45,631 bases of DNA from Bacillota bacterium (GCA_023443285.1 JAEZVB010000064.1:1-45631), one strand, 5' to 3'. Shown: positions 24,647-33,361, numbered from the stretch's first letter. Notes: generated from the sequence alone by a model not told the origin. Program-made: numbers and translations.

Positions 24647-25827
24647 TCTGCTAATCCTCCTAATATAGTAGATACCATCTGCACATCTTTATCTCCCCGC
24701 CCTGACAAACAGACTACAACCGCGTCAGTTGGCGCTGTTTGGGGCATCAGATGTTCTAAATAAGCAAGCGCATGTGAGCTTTCCATGGCCGGAATAATAC
24801 CTTCTACTCGCGATAAACGCTGAAAGGCGTCCAAGGCTTCCTTGTCGGTCACAGCCGTATATTGAACCTTACCGGCATCTTTAAAGAAGGAATGTTCAGG
24901 ACCGACACCTGGATAATCCAAACCGGCCGATATCGAATAAGCAGGAATAACCTGACCATCACTATCCTGCCTAAGATAACTTAATGCACCGTGAAGCACC
25001 CCTGGCGTACCATTTGTGAGTGAAGCTGCGTGTTCATTGGTAGATAGCCCTTTACCGCCAGCCTCGACACCAATTTTGATTACATTCTGATTATCCCGGA
25101 ATTGATAAAAGATACCCATTGCATTGCTGCCTCCCCCAACACAGGCTACAATATATTTTAGATTTTCATTCTTTTCAGCAATCTGTTCTTCCAGTTCCTG
25201 ACCGATAACTGATTGAAAATCCCTGACGATCATCGGATATGGATGCGGCCCGGCCACAGTACCAAAGATGTAGTGCGTATCCCGAATATTAGTAACCCAG
25301 TATCTGATAGCTTCGGTGGTTGCATCTTTTAAAGTACCGGTGCCGCTCGTTACAGGTACAACCTTAGTCCCTAACAATCTCATTCGAAAGACATTAAGCG
25401 CCTGGCGCTCCATGTCTTCTTCCCCCATGAGCACGCAGCATTCCATGCCAAAAAGTGCAGCCACTGTGGCGCAAGCTACTCCATGCTGCCCAGCACCGGT
25501 TTCGGCAACAATACGCTTTTTCCCCATGCGTCGCGCTAAAATCGCATGGCCAAGCGCATTATTAATCTTGTGTGCGCCGGTATGCAGCAAATCTTCACGT
25601 TTTAAATAAATTTTTCCCCGGCCATAGTGTTTAGTCAGCTTTTCGGCATAATACAATCTGGTCGGCCTACCGGCATATTCATTAAGATAAAATTCGAGTT
25701 CAGCCTTAAAACCAGCATCATCTTTTAACTTACGATAATTCTCCTCCAGTTCATATAATGCCGGCATAACCGTTTCTGGTACAAACTGTCCTCCATATTG
25801 TCCAAACCTTCCTTTTTTATCAGGCAT
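24643..25827 (-). CDS. trpB: Tryptophan synthase beta chain
   Basis: TrpB joins indole and serine to make tryptophan using PLP. The ~394-residue protein starts MPDKKGRFGQYGGQFVPET, has the PLP lysine in HTGAHKINN, the catalytic-loop GAGQHG, and the phosphate-binding GGGSNAMG. It is of the standard TrpB1 type. A longer frame begins at 25872, but GGGAGAGG precedes two adjacent ATGs at 25830 and 25827. Spacing slightly favours the second. The gene overlaps the end of trpC. Confidence 0.95.
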   Translation of the reverse strand: MPDKKGRFGQYGGQFVPETVMPALYELEENYRKLKDDAGFKAELEFYLNEYAGRPTRLYYAEKLTKHYGRGKIYLKREDLLHTGAHKINNALGHAILARRMGKKRIVAETGAGQHGVACATVAALFGMECCVLMGEEDMERQALNVFRMRLLGTKVVPVTSGTGTLKDATTEAIRYWVTNIRDTHYIFGTVAGPHPYPMIVRDFQSVIGQELEEQIAEKNENLKYIVACVGGGSNAMGIFYQFRDNQNVIKIGVEAGGKGLSTNEHAASLTNGTPGVLHGALSYLRQDSDGQVIPAYSISAGLDYPGVGPEHSFFKDAGKVQYTAVTDKEALDAFQRLSRVEGIIPAMESSHALAYLEHLMPQTAPTDAVVVCLSGRGDKDVQMVSTILGGLAE

Positions 25828-26614
25828 CATAACCTCTCCCTTCTTGTTTTCCACTGCGTAGAGCCAGTTCACTTGTCATAGCCGCCACATCGCTCGCTAC
25901 AACCAAACCCTCTCCCACTAAAATTCCTTTTACCCCGGCGGCCTTTAATCGTTTGGCATCATCACCATTTTTTATGCCGCTTTCACTGATAACTACACGA
26001 CCTAGCTCACAATGCTTAAGCAATGTAAAGGTTTGTGCAATATCTGTGGTAAAGTTCTTCAAATCCCTATTATTAATCCCAATTAGTTTGGCTTCCGTGC
26101 GTTGCACCCTGGTAAGTTCCTCCAAGGTATGCACTTCCACCAAACAGTCCAAGCCCAACTGGCTAGCCACTTCTAAAAACCTGGCCAGTTCTTTATCAGA
26201 TAAAATAGCGGCAATCAGCAGCACGCCATCTGCCCCGGCAACTCTGGCAGCATATAGCTGATATTCATCAACAATAAATTCCTTGCACAATACCGGCAGG
26301 CTAACCAGCGTTTTTACCCGCACAATATCATCATAGCTGCCGAGAAAGGCCGCGTTGGTATGCACCGATAATGCTGTAGCACCATGTTTGGCATAAATCT
26401 GTGCCAACTCAGGGACAGTGTAGTTACTACACAATGTTCCTTTTGCCGGTGACGCCAGCTTACACTCGGCAATTAATGCCCAGTCCGCCTGGGAAAGCAC
26501 GGCACTAAAAGCAAAGTTACCTGGCCTTATCTGATTATAGAGTATCTCAACCGGCTTAGCCGTTTTTGCTACTGCAACCGCTTGCTTGGTTTGTATGACA
26601 ATTTTATCTAACAT
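25820..26614 (-). CDS. trpC: Indole-3-glycerol phosphate synthase
   Basis: This enzyme closes carboxyphenylamino-deoxyribulose phosphate to indole-3-glycerol phosphate. The 264-residue barrel has LIAECKLASPAKG with the catalytic Lys, VLCKEFIVDEYQ, DCLVEVHT, IGINNRDLKNF and VISESGIKN. The active-site Glu and Lys residues are in place. It overlaps trpF by seven bases at its start and trpB at its end. Confidence 0.94.
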   Translation of the reverse strand: MLDKIVIQTKQAVAVAKTAKPVEILYNQIRPGNFAFSAVLSQADWALIAECKLASPAKGTLCSNYTVPELAQIYAKHGATALSVHTNAAFLGSYDDIVRVKTLVSLPVLCKEFIVDEYQLYAARVAGADGVLLIAAILSDKELARFLEVASQLGLDCLVEVHTLEELTRVQRTEAKLIGINNRDLKNFTTDIAQTFTLLKHCELGRVVISESGIKNGDDAKRLKAAGVKGILVGEGLVVASDVAAMTSELALRSGKQEGRGYDA

Positions 26615-27225
26615 AGTCTACTTGCTCCTCGGACTGCGGCAATAAACCGCTCAATTTTTGCTACATCTTTTACCCCATTGGTTTCAACACCGCCTGATAC
26701 ATCAACCCCGTCCGGTTTAAGAATAGCTATGGCTTCAGCTACATTATCAGGTGTCAAACCGCCTGCCGCCATGAGTGGTCTAGGTGCTTGCCTCACCAAT
26801 TTCCGGGTTTGCTGCCAGTCAAAGGCAATACCCGTTCCGCCCTGCTGCCCGGCGCAAAAGCTGTCAAACAACGTCCATGCCGGTTGATAACCGTTGAATT
26901 CCGTTATGCTAAATTCAGGTTTGATACGGAAAGCCTTAATCACTGGATACCCCACCTGTCGGCAGTATTCGGGCGATTCGTCACCATGCAGTTGAACATA
27001 GTCCAGACGGCATTCGCGTGCCACCAACTGTACTTCTGTCAGTGACGCATTAACAAACACTCCTACTTTTTTGCTGGTTGTTATCTGGCAGGAGATTTTT
27101 CTCGCCTGTTCCAGCGTTATTTGCCGTTTGCTGCTGGCAAACACAAAACCCAGTAAATCGGCACCATACTCTTGGGCAGCCAGAGCCGCCTCCACAGTGC
27201 GAATACCACAAATTTTTATGATAAT
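26608..27225 (-). CDS. trpF: Phosphoribosylanthranilate isomerase, non-canonical start
   Basis: TrpF isomerises phosphoribosylanthranilate. The barrel protein shows GVDVSGGVETNG at the C-terminus, and LFDSF with the catalytic Asp in the middle. The first ATG/GTG/TTG-type start in frame is GTG at 27195, but that would delete the conserved KICGIR, which includes the catalytic Cys. The frame stays open upstream and reads KICGIRTVE. The only codons available between the TAG at 27238-27240 and the Lys are ATT (27225), ATC (27222), ATA (27219) and ATT (27231). AGGAG at 27235-27239 is nine bases before the ATT at 27225, which I have used. Length would be about 205 residues, normal for the family. 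The end of trpD overlaps this region. Confidence 0.85.
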   Translation of the reverse strand: MIIKICGIRTVEAALAAQEYGADLLGFVFASSKRQITLEQARKISCQITTSKKVGVFVNASLTEVQLVARECRLDYVQLHGDESPEYCRQVGYPVIKAFRIKPEFSITEFNGYQPAWTLFDSFCAGQQGGTGIAFDWQQTRKLVRQAPRPLMAAGGLTPDNVAEAIAILKPDGVDVSGGVETNGVKDVAKIERFIAAVRGASRLC

Positions 27226-28256
27226 AGTAATTCGCTCCTATCCTGGTAGTTTTGCGTAAAGTTTCTTAGTTCTTCCAATTTGCTATATGCATTGCCGCTG
27301 TCAATACTACTCGCAGCCAACTTAATTCCTTCTGCGATATCGTTGGCAGCATCAGCTACAACCAAGGCTGCAGCCGCATTGAGCAGCACAATGTCACGTT
27401 TGAAGCCTTGCTCGCCTTTAAGCAGCCTGATAACAATCTGTGCATTGTCTTCCATTGTGCCACCATGATAATCAGCCAGCGTACACCGTTTAAATCCATA
27501 CTCCTGTGGCTCAATTACATAAGAGCGAATTTCTTCACCACGTACTTCAGCCACTTTTGTCGGCGACGCTGTTGATATTTCATCAAGACCATCCATGCTA
27601 TGAACCACCATGGCGCTTGTTACACCCAATTCCGCAAGTGCGTGAGCTACTTTAGTAGTCAGTGCCGGATCGTACACGCCAATGAGCTGATAGTTGGCAT
27701 TAGCCGGATTAGTTAGTGGCCCAAGGAGATTAAATACCGTTCGAAAACCCAGCTCTTTTCGTGGTTTTACAGCATATTTCATAGCCTGGTGAAAACTAGG
27801 AGCAAAGATGAAGCCAACACCGATAGTGTCAATGGCCTCAGATACAGCCTTAGGCGGCAATTCCAGCTTTATTCCCAGTGTGCTGAGTACATCAGCACTT
27901 CCACAGGAACTGGATACACCCCGGTTGCCATGTTTAGCCACATTAAGCCCGGCACCGGCCAACACAAATGCTGTTGTTGTTGAAATATTGAAGGTCCCCT
28001 GCCTGTCACCACCAGTACCACAGGTATCAATAAGTTTTTTTGAACTGCATTCAACCTTAAGTGCCTGACTGCGCATAGTCTCAGCAAACCCGGCAACCTC
28101 TAAACTGGTTTCCCCTTTCATACGCATGGCTGTTAAAAAAGCTCCGATTTGCGCTTCGCTGGCCTGCCCGGACATAATTACCTGCATAGCTGCTCTGGCA
28201 TCTTCCCTTGACAGGTCTTGACCGCCAATTGCCTGGGAAAGATAATCTTTTAACAT
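27216..28256 (-). CDS. trpD: Anthranilate phosphoribosyltransferase
   Basis: TrpD attaches phosphoribosyl to anthranilate. The 346-residue protein has DTCGTGGDRQGTFNIST, where PRPP binds, KHGNRGVSSSCGSADVL, and RKELGFRTVFNLLGPLTNPA. No amidotransferase domain is fused. It is the first gene of the operon, with GGAGG eight bases before its ATG, right after a duplicated T-box terminator region. Confidence 0.95.
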   Translation of the reverse strand: MLKDYLSQAIGGQDLSREDARAAMQVIMSGQASEAQIGAFLTAMRMKGETSLEVAGFAETMRSQALKVECSSKKLIDTCGTGGDRQGTFNISTTTAFVLAGAGLNVAKHGNRGVSSSCGSADVLSTLGIKLELPPKAVSEAIDTIGVGFIFAPSFHQAMKYAVKPRKELGFRTVFNLLGPLTNPANANYQLIGVYDPALTTKVAHALAELGVTSAMVVHSMDGLDEISTASPTKVAEVRGEEIRSYVIEPQEYGFKRCTLADYHGGTMEDNAQIVIRLLKGEQGFKRDIVLLNAAAALVVADAANDIAEGIKLAASSIDSGNAYSKLEELRNFTQNYQDRSELLLS

Positions 28257-28282
28257 AACAGTAACCTCCTTTAAAGGAAAAT

Positions 28283-28625
28283 AAAAAGAACCACTTCACC
28301 TCAAGGGGCGAAATGGTTCGCGGTACCACCCTAATTTGGAAAGTGCAGGTGGAAAATAAAAAGACCATTTCACCCCAGGGGCGAAATGGTCGCGATACCA
28401 CCCTATTTGAAAAGTTTACACTTTCCCTTGTTCAGGTACGGGATTACTATATCCGATACCCTAGCCCAATAACGGTGGCAACCGGCCCAGCCTACTTGCA
28501 AATGCGTTTGGTGGGCAGCTCACAGGTCCATTCCATAGGCTCTCTAGGCCGGTCATCACACCTCCGGAATAATCCGGTCACCGACTCGCTGAACTAAAGT
28601 GTACACATGTACTCGTCCTGATCAC
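28283..28625 (-). promoter_or_regulatory. Tryptophan T-box with duplicated antiterminator/terminator
   Basis: One stem I region (GAGAGCC...GGAATGGACC...GTGAGC) carries the likely specifier UGG at 28528-28530, the tryptophan codon. It is followed by two similar decision modules. The first has GGTGGTATCGCG (28391-28402) with its terminator stem 28363-28371/28383-28391 and T-run. The second has GGTGGTACCGCG (28319-28330) with its terminator stem 28288-28297/28310-28319 and T-run. The modules are imperfect direct repeats about 75 bases apart. Two successive terminators behind one sensor would tighten repression of the trp operon. Partial-tandem T-boxes of this kind are known in some Firmicutes. 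Confidence 0.9.
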
Positions 28626-28629
28626 AGCT

Positions 28630-28646
28630 ATTTACAATTTGTAAAT
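28630..28646. promoter_or_regulatory. 17-base perfect palindrome at the trp transcription start
   Basis: ATTTACAA and TTGTAAAT flank a single base, just downstream of the trp -10 box. It would sit at about +2 to +18. It could be an operator for an unknown repressor or a 5'-end hairpin. Confidence 0.45.
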
Positions 28647-28653
28647 TAATGAC

Positions 28654-28682
28654 ATTGTAACGTATGTTTTTCCCCTTGTCAA
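28654..28682 (-). promoter_or_regulatory. Promoter of the trp operon
   Basis: TTGACA (28677-28682), a perfect -35, and TACAAT (28654-28659) are separated by 17 bases. Confidence 0.88.
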
Positions 28683-28758
28683 TACTGTATTTATTTTATC
28701 TATATTTATTTTATCTTATTTTATCTGTATTAATACCGCTATTACTTCTTTTGTTTTA

Positions 28759-28787
28759 TTGAACAAAATAGTTTATGCTTGTAAAAT
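28759..28787 (+). promoter_or_regulatory. Promoter of the glycerate kinase gene
   Basis: TTGAAC (28759-28764) and TAAAAT (28782-28787) have a 17-base spacer and lie about 40 bases before the gene. Confidence 0.65.
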
Positions 28788-28826
28788 AAATATAAATAAT
28801 AATTCTAAATGAGGACGTGAGTTGAC

Positions 28827-29975
28827 ATGCGCATTGTTGTAGCGCCAGACTCTTATAAAGGCAGTTTATCGGCGGTAGCGGTAGCTAACGCTATGGAAAA
28901 AGGTATACTATCGGTTTTTACCCATGCTGAGGTATGTAAAGTTCCCATTGCCGATGGCGGCGAGGGCACGGTAGCTGCACTAATAACGGCAACGAACGGA
29001 CGTATTATAAGGCAGGAAGTTCTTGATCCGTTAGGTAACTGCCTAGAAGCTTTTTGGGGGTTGCTTGGCGACAGTCAGACTGCTGTTATTGAAATGGCTG
29101 CAGCATCAGGCCTTACACTTGTTCCTCAAGAAAAACGCGATCCTCGTATTACAACTACTTTTGGTACAGGTCAACTGGTAAAAGCCGCCCTTGATCAGGG
29201 TATCCGAAAATTCATCATTGGTATTGGCGGCAGCGCCACTAATGATGGCGGAGCTGGTATGATTCAGGCTCTGGGAGCCAAATTCCTTGATGCTGCCGGC
29301 AGTGAGCTACCTTATGGTGGCTCAGCACTTGCAAACCTCAGTAGCATTGATCTCTCCGGCATAGACACTAGATTAAACGCTGCTTCAATTCTTGTGGCCT
29401 GTGATGTGGACAATCCTTTATGCGGTTCGCGGGGAGCTTCCGCCGTATATGGTCCTCAAAAAGGTGCTACACCGGAAATCGTCGCCGAGCTGGATGCTGC
29501 CCTCAGACAATATGCCCTTGTTGCTCAAACCGTCACAAACAAAGATGTGGCTGATATGCCTGGCGCCGGTGCAGCCGGCGGCTTGGGAGCCGGACTGCTC
29601 TTCTTTACAAATGCCCAGCTTAGACCGGGAGTAGACATTGTCCTCGAGACTACCCACTTTGCCAGCATTGTTAAAGAGGCCAGTCTTGTTATTACCGGTG
29701 AAGGCAATACCGATTTTCAAACTGCCTTTGGCAAAGCCCCCGTCGGTGTAGCCAAGATTGCTAAGCATTTTTCCGTCCCCACAGTCTGTTTGTCAGGCGG
29801 CCTTGGCAAAGAACACGAACAAGTGCTTAAACATGGTATTGATGGTGTAATGAGCATTGTTCCTCATCCCATGCCTCTTGAAGACTGTATCAACTCTGCC
29901 GCGATGCTGGTTGAAGCCGCAACCGCCCGAGTATGCCGCTTGATTGATGTCGGCATGAAACTAAAACAAGGTTAG
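28827..29975 (+). CDS. glxK: Glycerate kinase (GarK/GlxK type)
   Basis: This 382-residue cytoplasmic enzyme phosphorylates glycerate, joining glyoxylate or sugar-acid breakdown to glycolysis. It belongs to the bacterial class I glycerate kinases, with VVAPDSYKGSLSA at the N-terminus, PIADGGEGTV, a central GIGGSATNDGGAGM, and GAAGGLGAGLLFF. ITGEGNTDFQTAFGKAP is the substrate and phosphate site near the C-terminus. The ATG follows GAGG. Whether it makes 2- or 3-phosphoglycerate cannot be read from this sequence. Confidence 0.92.
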   Translation: MRIVVAPDSYKGSLSAVAVANAMEKGILSVFTHAEVCKVPIADGGEGTVAALITATNGRIIRQEVLDPLGNCLEAFWGLLGDSQTAVIEMAAASGLTLVPQEKRDPRITTTFGTGQLVKAALDQGIRKFIIGIGGSATNDGGAGMIQALGAKFLDAAGSELPYGGSALANLSSIDLSGIDTRLNAASILVACDVDNPLCGSRGASAVYGPQKGATPEIVAELDAALRQYALVAQTVTNKDVADMPGAGAAGGLGAGLLFFTNAQLRPGVDIVLETTHFASIVKEASLVITGEGNTDFQTAFGKAPVGVAKIAKHFSVPTVCLSGGLGKEHEQVLKHGIDGVMSIVPHPMPLEDCINSAAMLVEAATARVCRLIDVGMKLKQG

Positions 29976-30020
29976 TTTTTTTAACCGTTTCTATTGTATA
30001 CTAGGATTTGGGGTGTTTAC

Positions 30021-30935
30021 ATGCGCGTACATATGCTACTAGCTTTTGTTGCTTTTCTCTGGGGAATTAATGCACCAATCATGAAGATTGGACTTATTTA
30101 CATTCCGCCTATGCCTTACAATGCCGTCCGCTTGTTTGCTGCCTTAGCGGTTGGCTGGCTCGTTTTACGGCGTCTGTGTACATGGGTTCCGCTGAAACGT
30201 GAAGATTGGAAACCCCTTGCCATAGCAAGTATGGGTTTTTTTGGTTTTCAAATCTTTTTTACATTTGGCATACAATTAACTACTGCCGGTAATTCTTCGC
30301 TTATTTTGGCCTGTCTGCCTGTCAGTGTAGCAATTATCAACCACCTTCACCGAATTGAGGGTATTAAGCCACATACAATCAAGGGCATTATACTATCACT
30401 TATTGGCGTATCGCTAATGGTAGCCGGTACAGGCAAAGAACTCAGTCTTTCCGACGGCCATATAACAGGTACGGTGCTGCTGTTAATTGCCCAATTGAGT
30501 TATGGTTATTACACGGTTTTTTCCCGCCCCTTAACCACCACATATTCAGCCTATCAAATTACTGCTTATATTTTATTAATCTCCACAGGCTTATTTACCA
30601 TTGTATCTCTGCCTTCTGTTATGGCTATGGACTGGAGTACCGTTCCCTGGCCTGGCTGGTCAAGCATTTTATATTCAGGGATTTTCCCGCTTTGTTTAGC
30701 TAACTGTCTATGGATATGGGGTACCGCCAAGGCCGGTAGCACCACGGCCTCCTTGTATAATAATCTGGCACCCGTTTTTGCCGTTGCCGGCGGTTATTTC
30801 TTTCTCAACGAAACCTTTGGATGGCTGCAATTTGCGGGAGCTGTTATTATTCTGACAGGTTTATATGTTGCCAAAGGTACTTCTGCCAAACGTGTCGTAG
30901 TAGAAAATACAATCGAGCTGCATAACCCAAAGTAA
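30021..30935 (+). CDS. EamA-family transporter
   Basis: This protein of about 304 residues has ten hydrophobic helices and two EamA repeats, the drug/metabolite transporter layout. FLWGINAPIMKIGL is typical of the first helix. Such proteins commonly export amino acids or other small metabolites. The ATG at 30021, after GGGGTG, is favoured over the TTG at 29994 because the short extension adds only a few non-hydrophobic residues. It starts 45 bases after glxK and is probably co-transcribed. A strong terminator follows. Confidence 0.82.
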   Translation: MRVHMLLAFVAFLWGINAPIMKIGLIYIPPMPYNAVRLFAALAVGWLVLRRLCTWVPLKREDWKPLAIASMGFFGFQIFFTFGIQLTTAGNSSLILACLPVSVAIINHLHRIEGIKPHTIKGIILSLIGVSLMVAGTGKELSLSDGHITGTVLLLIAQLSYGYYTVFSRPLTTTYSAYQITAYILLISTGLFTIVSLPSVMAMDWSTVPWPGWSSILYSGIFPLCLANCLWIWGTAKAGSTTASLYNNLAPVFAVAGGYFFLNETFGWLQFAGAVIILTGLYVAKGTSAKRVVVENTIELHNPK

Positions 30936-30976
30936 ACAATAAAATCCTGCAATCTGCAGGATTTTTTATTGTTTAC
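30932..30976. terminator. Strong terminator after the EamA gene
   Basis: A long stem (30932-30951 with 30955-30976) has a 3-base loop and includes the EamA stop. T-rich stretches occur on both strands, so it could serve the convergent phytase-like gene as well. Confidence 0.88.
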
Positions 30977-31035
30977 TTAAGCCATGTTTCATTGTATCCA
31001 ACTCATCAGGCACTATTCTTTTGTCTAAAACGCCA

Positions 31036-31923
31036 TCATTGCGTTGCCAGCCACTCACTCCAAGTAGTGACAAATCCATCATTATTTTGTTGACAATACT
31101 CATAAAACTGACGAAGAAAGGTTGCTCGCTCAGCACTATATTTTGCCTTTAAACCCGCTTTATCTTCACTGAACAAATCAATGCCACCAGCCTGATGCTG
31201 CCGCTGAATAATTTCATCTATTGCAGTACTTTTAGCATTTCGCATCATATCAAGCATTGCCATAAAAGTAGTGGTACGCCCATGTCCGGCCATGCAGTGA
31301 AAATGCAGCCAGGTATCAGCAGGTAAGGAGTTAACAAAGCCAATAAAAATATCCACATTACTATCAAGCGGGCGAATATGGTCAGTATTCGTAATCCGGT
31401 AATAACCAAAACCGTGTTTTTTAGCTAACTGCTCTTCATTCAGGACAGTTTCCACCTGTAAAACAACTTGTTGTTGGGAAATCATTTCAGGCGCAGAAGT
31501 TTTCCCTAAGGTTTTTACCTTTGTATTCACAATGGTCTGCCCTGTCGCCTGCAATTCTGCCAATCTACTATTTTCATCAGTCACTATCGATTCCGGCATT
31601 TTTCCTTTGTTAGCCCAATTTTTTAAACCATACCAACTAACAGCAGTGCCATTAACAAAACCATGCGATTCTTCACGCAAATCCACGATAGTAACGTTCT
31701 TACCGCTTAATTTGGTTTTTATTGCCTGCAGATTATTTTCTGCAAACTGCCCGCTGCCTGAAATGGTAAGTTCTTCAATCATCCGGAATGACCTTGGCAA
31801 ACAGTCGGTATTTGCCGCATCCAGTCGCAACCATAATGGCGCTTCCTCAGCAGACGCTAGGTAACCGTTTACCGTGAGCAGAAGAATAACGCCAACTAAC
31901 AACAACAGCTTACGTAATTTCAT
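31036..31923 (-). CDS. Exported phytase-like cysteine phosphatase
   Basis: This 295-residue protein has a signal peptide (residues 1 to about 25, with cleavage near ASA) and a tyrosine-phosphatase fold. The P-loop is HC210MAGHGR216TT. The phrase VDLREESHGFVNG and a likely general acid D181 (NTDHIRP) match PhyAsr, the inositol-phosphate phosphatase of Selenomonas ruminantium. It probably removes phosphate from phytate or a related polyphosphate outside the cytoplasm. The P-loop differs from that of PhyAsr (AGHGR for AGVGR), so substrate choice may differ. A protein tyrosine phosphatase is the alternative. Confidence 0.82.
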   Translation of the reverse strand: MKLRKLLLLVGVILLLTVNGYLASAEEAPLWLRLDAANTDCLPRSFRMIEELTISGSGQFAENNLQAIKTKLSGKNVTIVDLREESHGFVNGTAVSWYGLKNWANKGKMPESIVTDENSRLAELQATGQTIVNTKVKTLGKTSAPEMISQQQVVLQVETVLNEEQLAKKHGFGYYRITNTDHIRPLDSNVDIFIGFVNSLPADTWLHFHCMAGHGRTTTFMAMLDMMRNAKSTAIDEIIQRQHQAGGIDLFSEDKAGLKAKYSAERATFLRQFYEYCQQNNDGFVTTWSEWLATQ

Positions 31924-32088
31924 AAGTTCACCTTCCTGTTAAGTAACTTACACTAGGTATCTTTTAGTAATATTACTGCTATCTTCTCTTTCGGATCACC
32001 AATCCCTGCTAATTTTTTACATTGTTTGGTGTTAAGTGGCAGTATATTTAACTCTACAGTTTTAATTCTACAGATTTAGAACACAAAC

Positions 32089-32132
32089 AAAAAAAAGTCC
32101 TGCACGCCAGTATTTCTCGGCGCACAGGACTT
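32089..32132 (-). terminator. Terminator of the first etfBA operon
   Basis: An ~14 bp stem (32095-32108 with 32119-32132) with one mismatch is followed by eight T residues on the minus strand. It lies a few bases after the etfA stop. Confidence 0.92.
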
Positions 32133-32143
32133 AAGCATTACTA

Positions 32144-33343
32144 TTAACAAGATTGTTTAAGCTTCTTAACCTCTTCAATTAATACCGGCAGTACTTCCAA
32201 GACATCGCCGACAATGCCAAAGTCAGCTGATTTAAAGATAGGTGCCGAAGCATCCTTATTGATGGCAATAATAATGTCTGAAGTCGACATACCTGCCAGA
32301 TGCTGGATAGCACCACTGATACCACAGGCGATATACACCTTGGGAGCAACAGTTTTTCCAGTTTGTCCCACCTGATGAATGGCCGGTTTCCAGCCAGCGT
32401 CAACAGCTGCGCGTGAAGCTCCAACAGCGCCGCCTAATACTGTAGCCAACTCTTCAATAAGCGCAAAATTCTCAGGTTTCCCCATACCACGTCCGCCGGA
32501 AACAATAAACTCAGCTTCTTCCAGGTTGCAAGAAGCCGTATCGGCAAGTGACAGGATTTCAATCAACTTGGTACGAATGTCTGCTGCCTGCACTTTGCTG
32601 GCAACGCGCACCACTTCACCGGTACGGGACATATCCGGTTCCAGACGTTTGAAGACGTTGGGGCGCACAGTTCCCATCTGTGGTCGATGATTCGGGCAAA
32701 GAATGGTTGCCATGATGTTACCGCCAAAAGCCGGACGCGTCCAGGCAACAAGCCCGGTTTCTTCGTCAATTCCTAAGTTTGTGCAGTCGGCAGTGAGGCC
32801 GGTACCTACCCTGCAGGCAACCCTTGGACCAAGGTCGCGTCCGTCATTGGTTGCTCCCATAAGAATTACCGATGGTTTGTAGGTATCAATCAAATCAGTT
32901 ATCGCAGTGGTATATGCATCTGTACTGTAATGCTTATATTCTGCTCCCTCGATTAAATACACTTTGTCGGCACCACTGGCAAACAGTTCCTTGGTTAATG
33001 CTTCTACATCATCACCAATAAGTACGGCAGCTAGCTCCTGGTTCATTGCATCAGCCAATTTGCGGCCTTCGCCTAAGAGTTCATGCCCAACACTGCGCGC
33101 TTTACCTTGGAACTGCTCAATATATACCCATACACCTTTATACTCACTAGTATCTACTGCCGGTTTTTCTGCAGCAGGTCGAGTGATGGCCGTTACAGCA
33201 CACACATCAACACAGGCACCGCATACCGTACAAGCATCGGTAATTACAGCCTTATCGTCTTCCATAACAATAGCGCCAAACGGGCAGGCGCTGACACAGG
33301 CACTGCAGCCAATACACTGTTCTTTATCTAAAATTACAGCCAT
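32144..33343 (-). CDS. etfA: Electron transfer flavoprotein alpha subunit with 2x[4Fe-4S] domain
   Basis: EtfA with EtfB carries electrons between a dehydrogenase and other carriers such as ferredoxin. The 399-residue protein has an N-terminal ferredoxin module with two complete motifs, C10-x2-C13-x2-C16-x3-C20 and C38-x2-C41-x2-C44-x3-C48. The flavoprotein domains follow, and the C-terminal FAD-binding region has GGRGMGKPENF, HQVGQTGKTV and CGISGAIQH. Such EtfA proteins occur in electron-bifurcating systems of anaerobes. It follows etfB by 18 bases. No partner dehydrogenase is adjacent, so the substrate is not known. Confidence 0.92.
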   Translation of the reverse strand: MAVILDKEQCIGCSACVSACPFGAIVMEDDKAVITDACTVCGACVDVCAVTAITRPAAEKPAVDTSEYKGVWVYIEQFQGKARSVGHELLGEGRKLADAMNQELAAVLIGDDVEALTKELFASGADKVYLIEGAEYKHYSTDAYTTAITDLIDTYKPSVILMGATNDGRDLGPRVACRVGTGLTADCTNLGIDEETGLVAWTRPAFGGNIMATILCPNHRPQMGTVRPNVFKRLEPDMSRTGEVVRVASKVQAADIRTKLIEILSLADTASCNLEEAEFIVSGGRGMGKPENFALIEELATVLGGAVGASRAAVDAGWKPAIHQVGQTGKTVAPKVYIACGISGAIQHLAGMSTSDIIIAINKDASAPIFKSADFGIVGDVLEVLPVLIEEVKKLKQSC

Positions 33344-33361
33344 TTAAAATACCCCCTGTTA

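Noticed and set aside
27195..27195. GTG as start of trpF
   Set aside because: It would remove the conserved KICGIR segment with the catalytic Cys, and there is no ribosome site at the right distance.
28313..28597. Forward and reverse frames over the trp leader
   Set aside because: They overlap the T-box and its terminators and have no protein-like composition.
30977..31035. Short minus-strand open frame after the phytase-like gene
   Set aside because: It has no start codon or ribosome site in frame and is too short to support.
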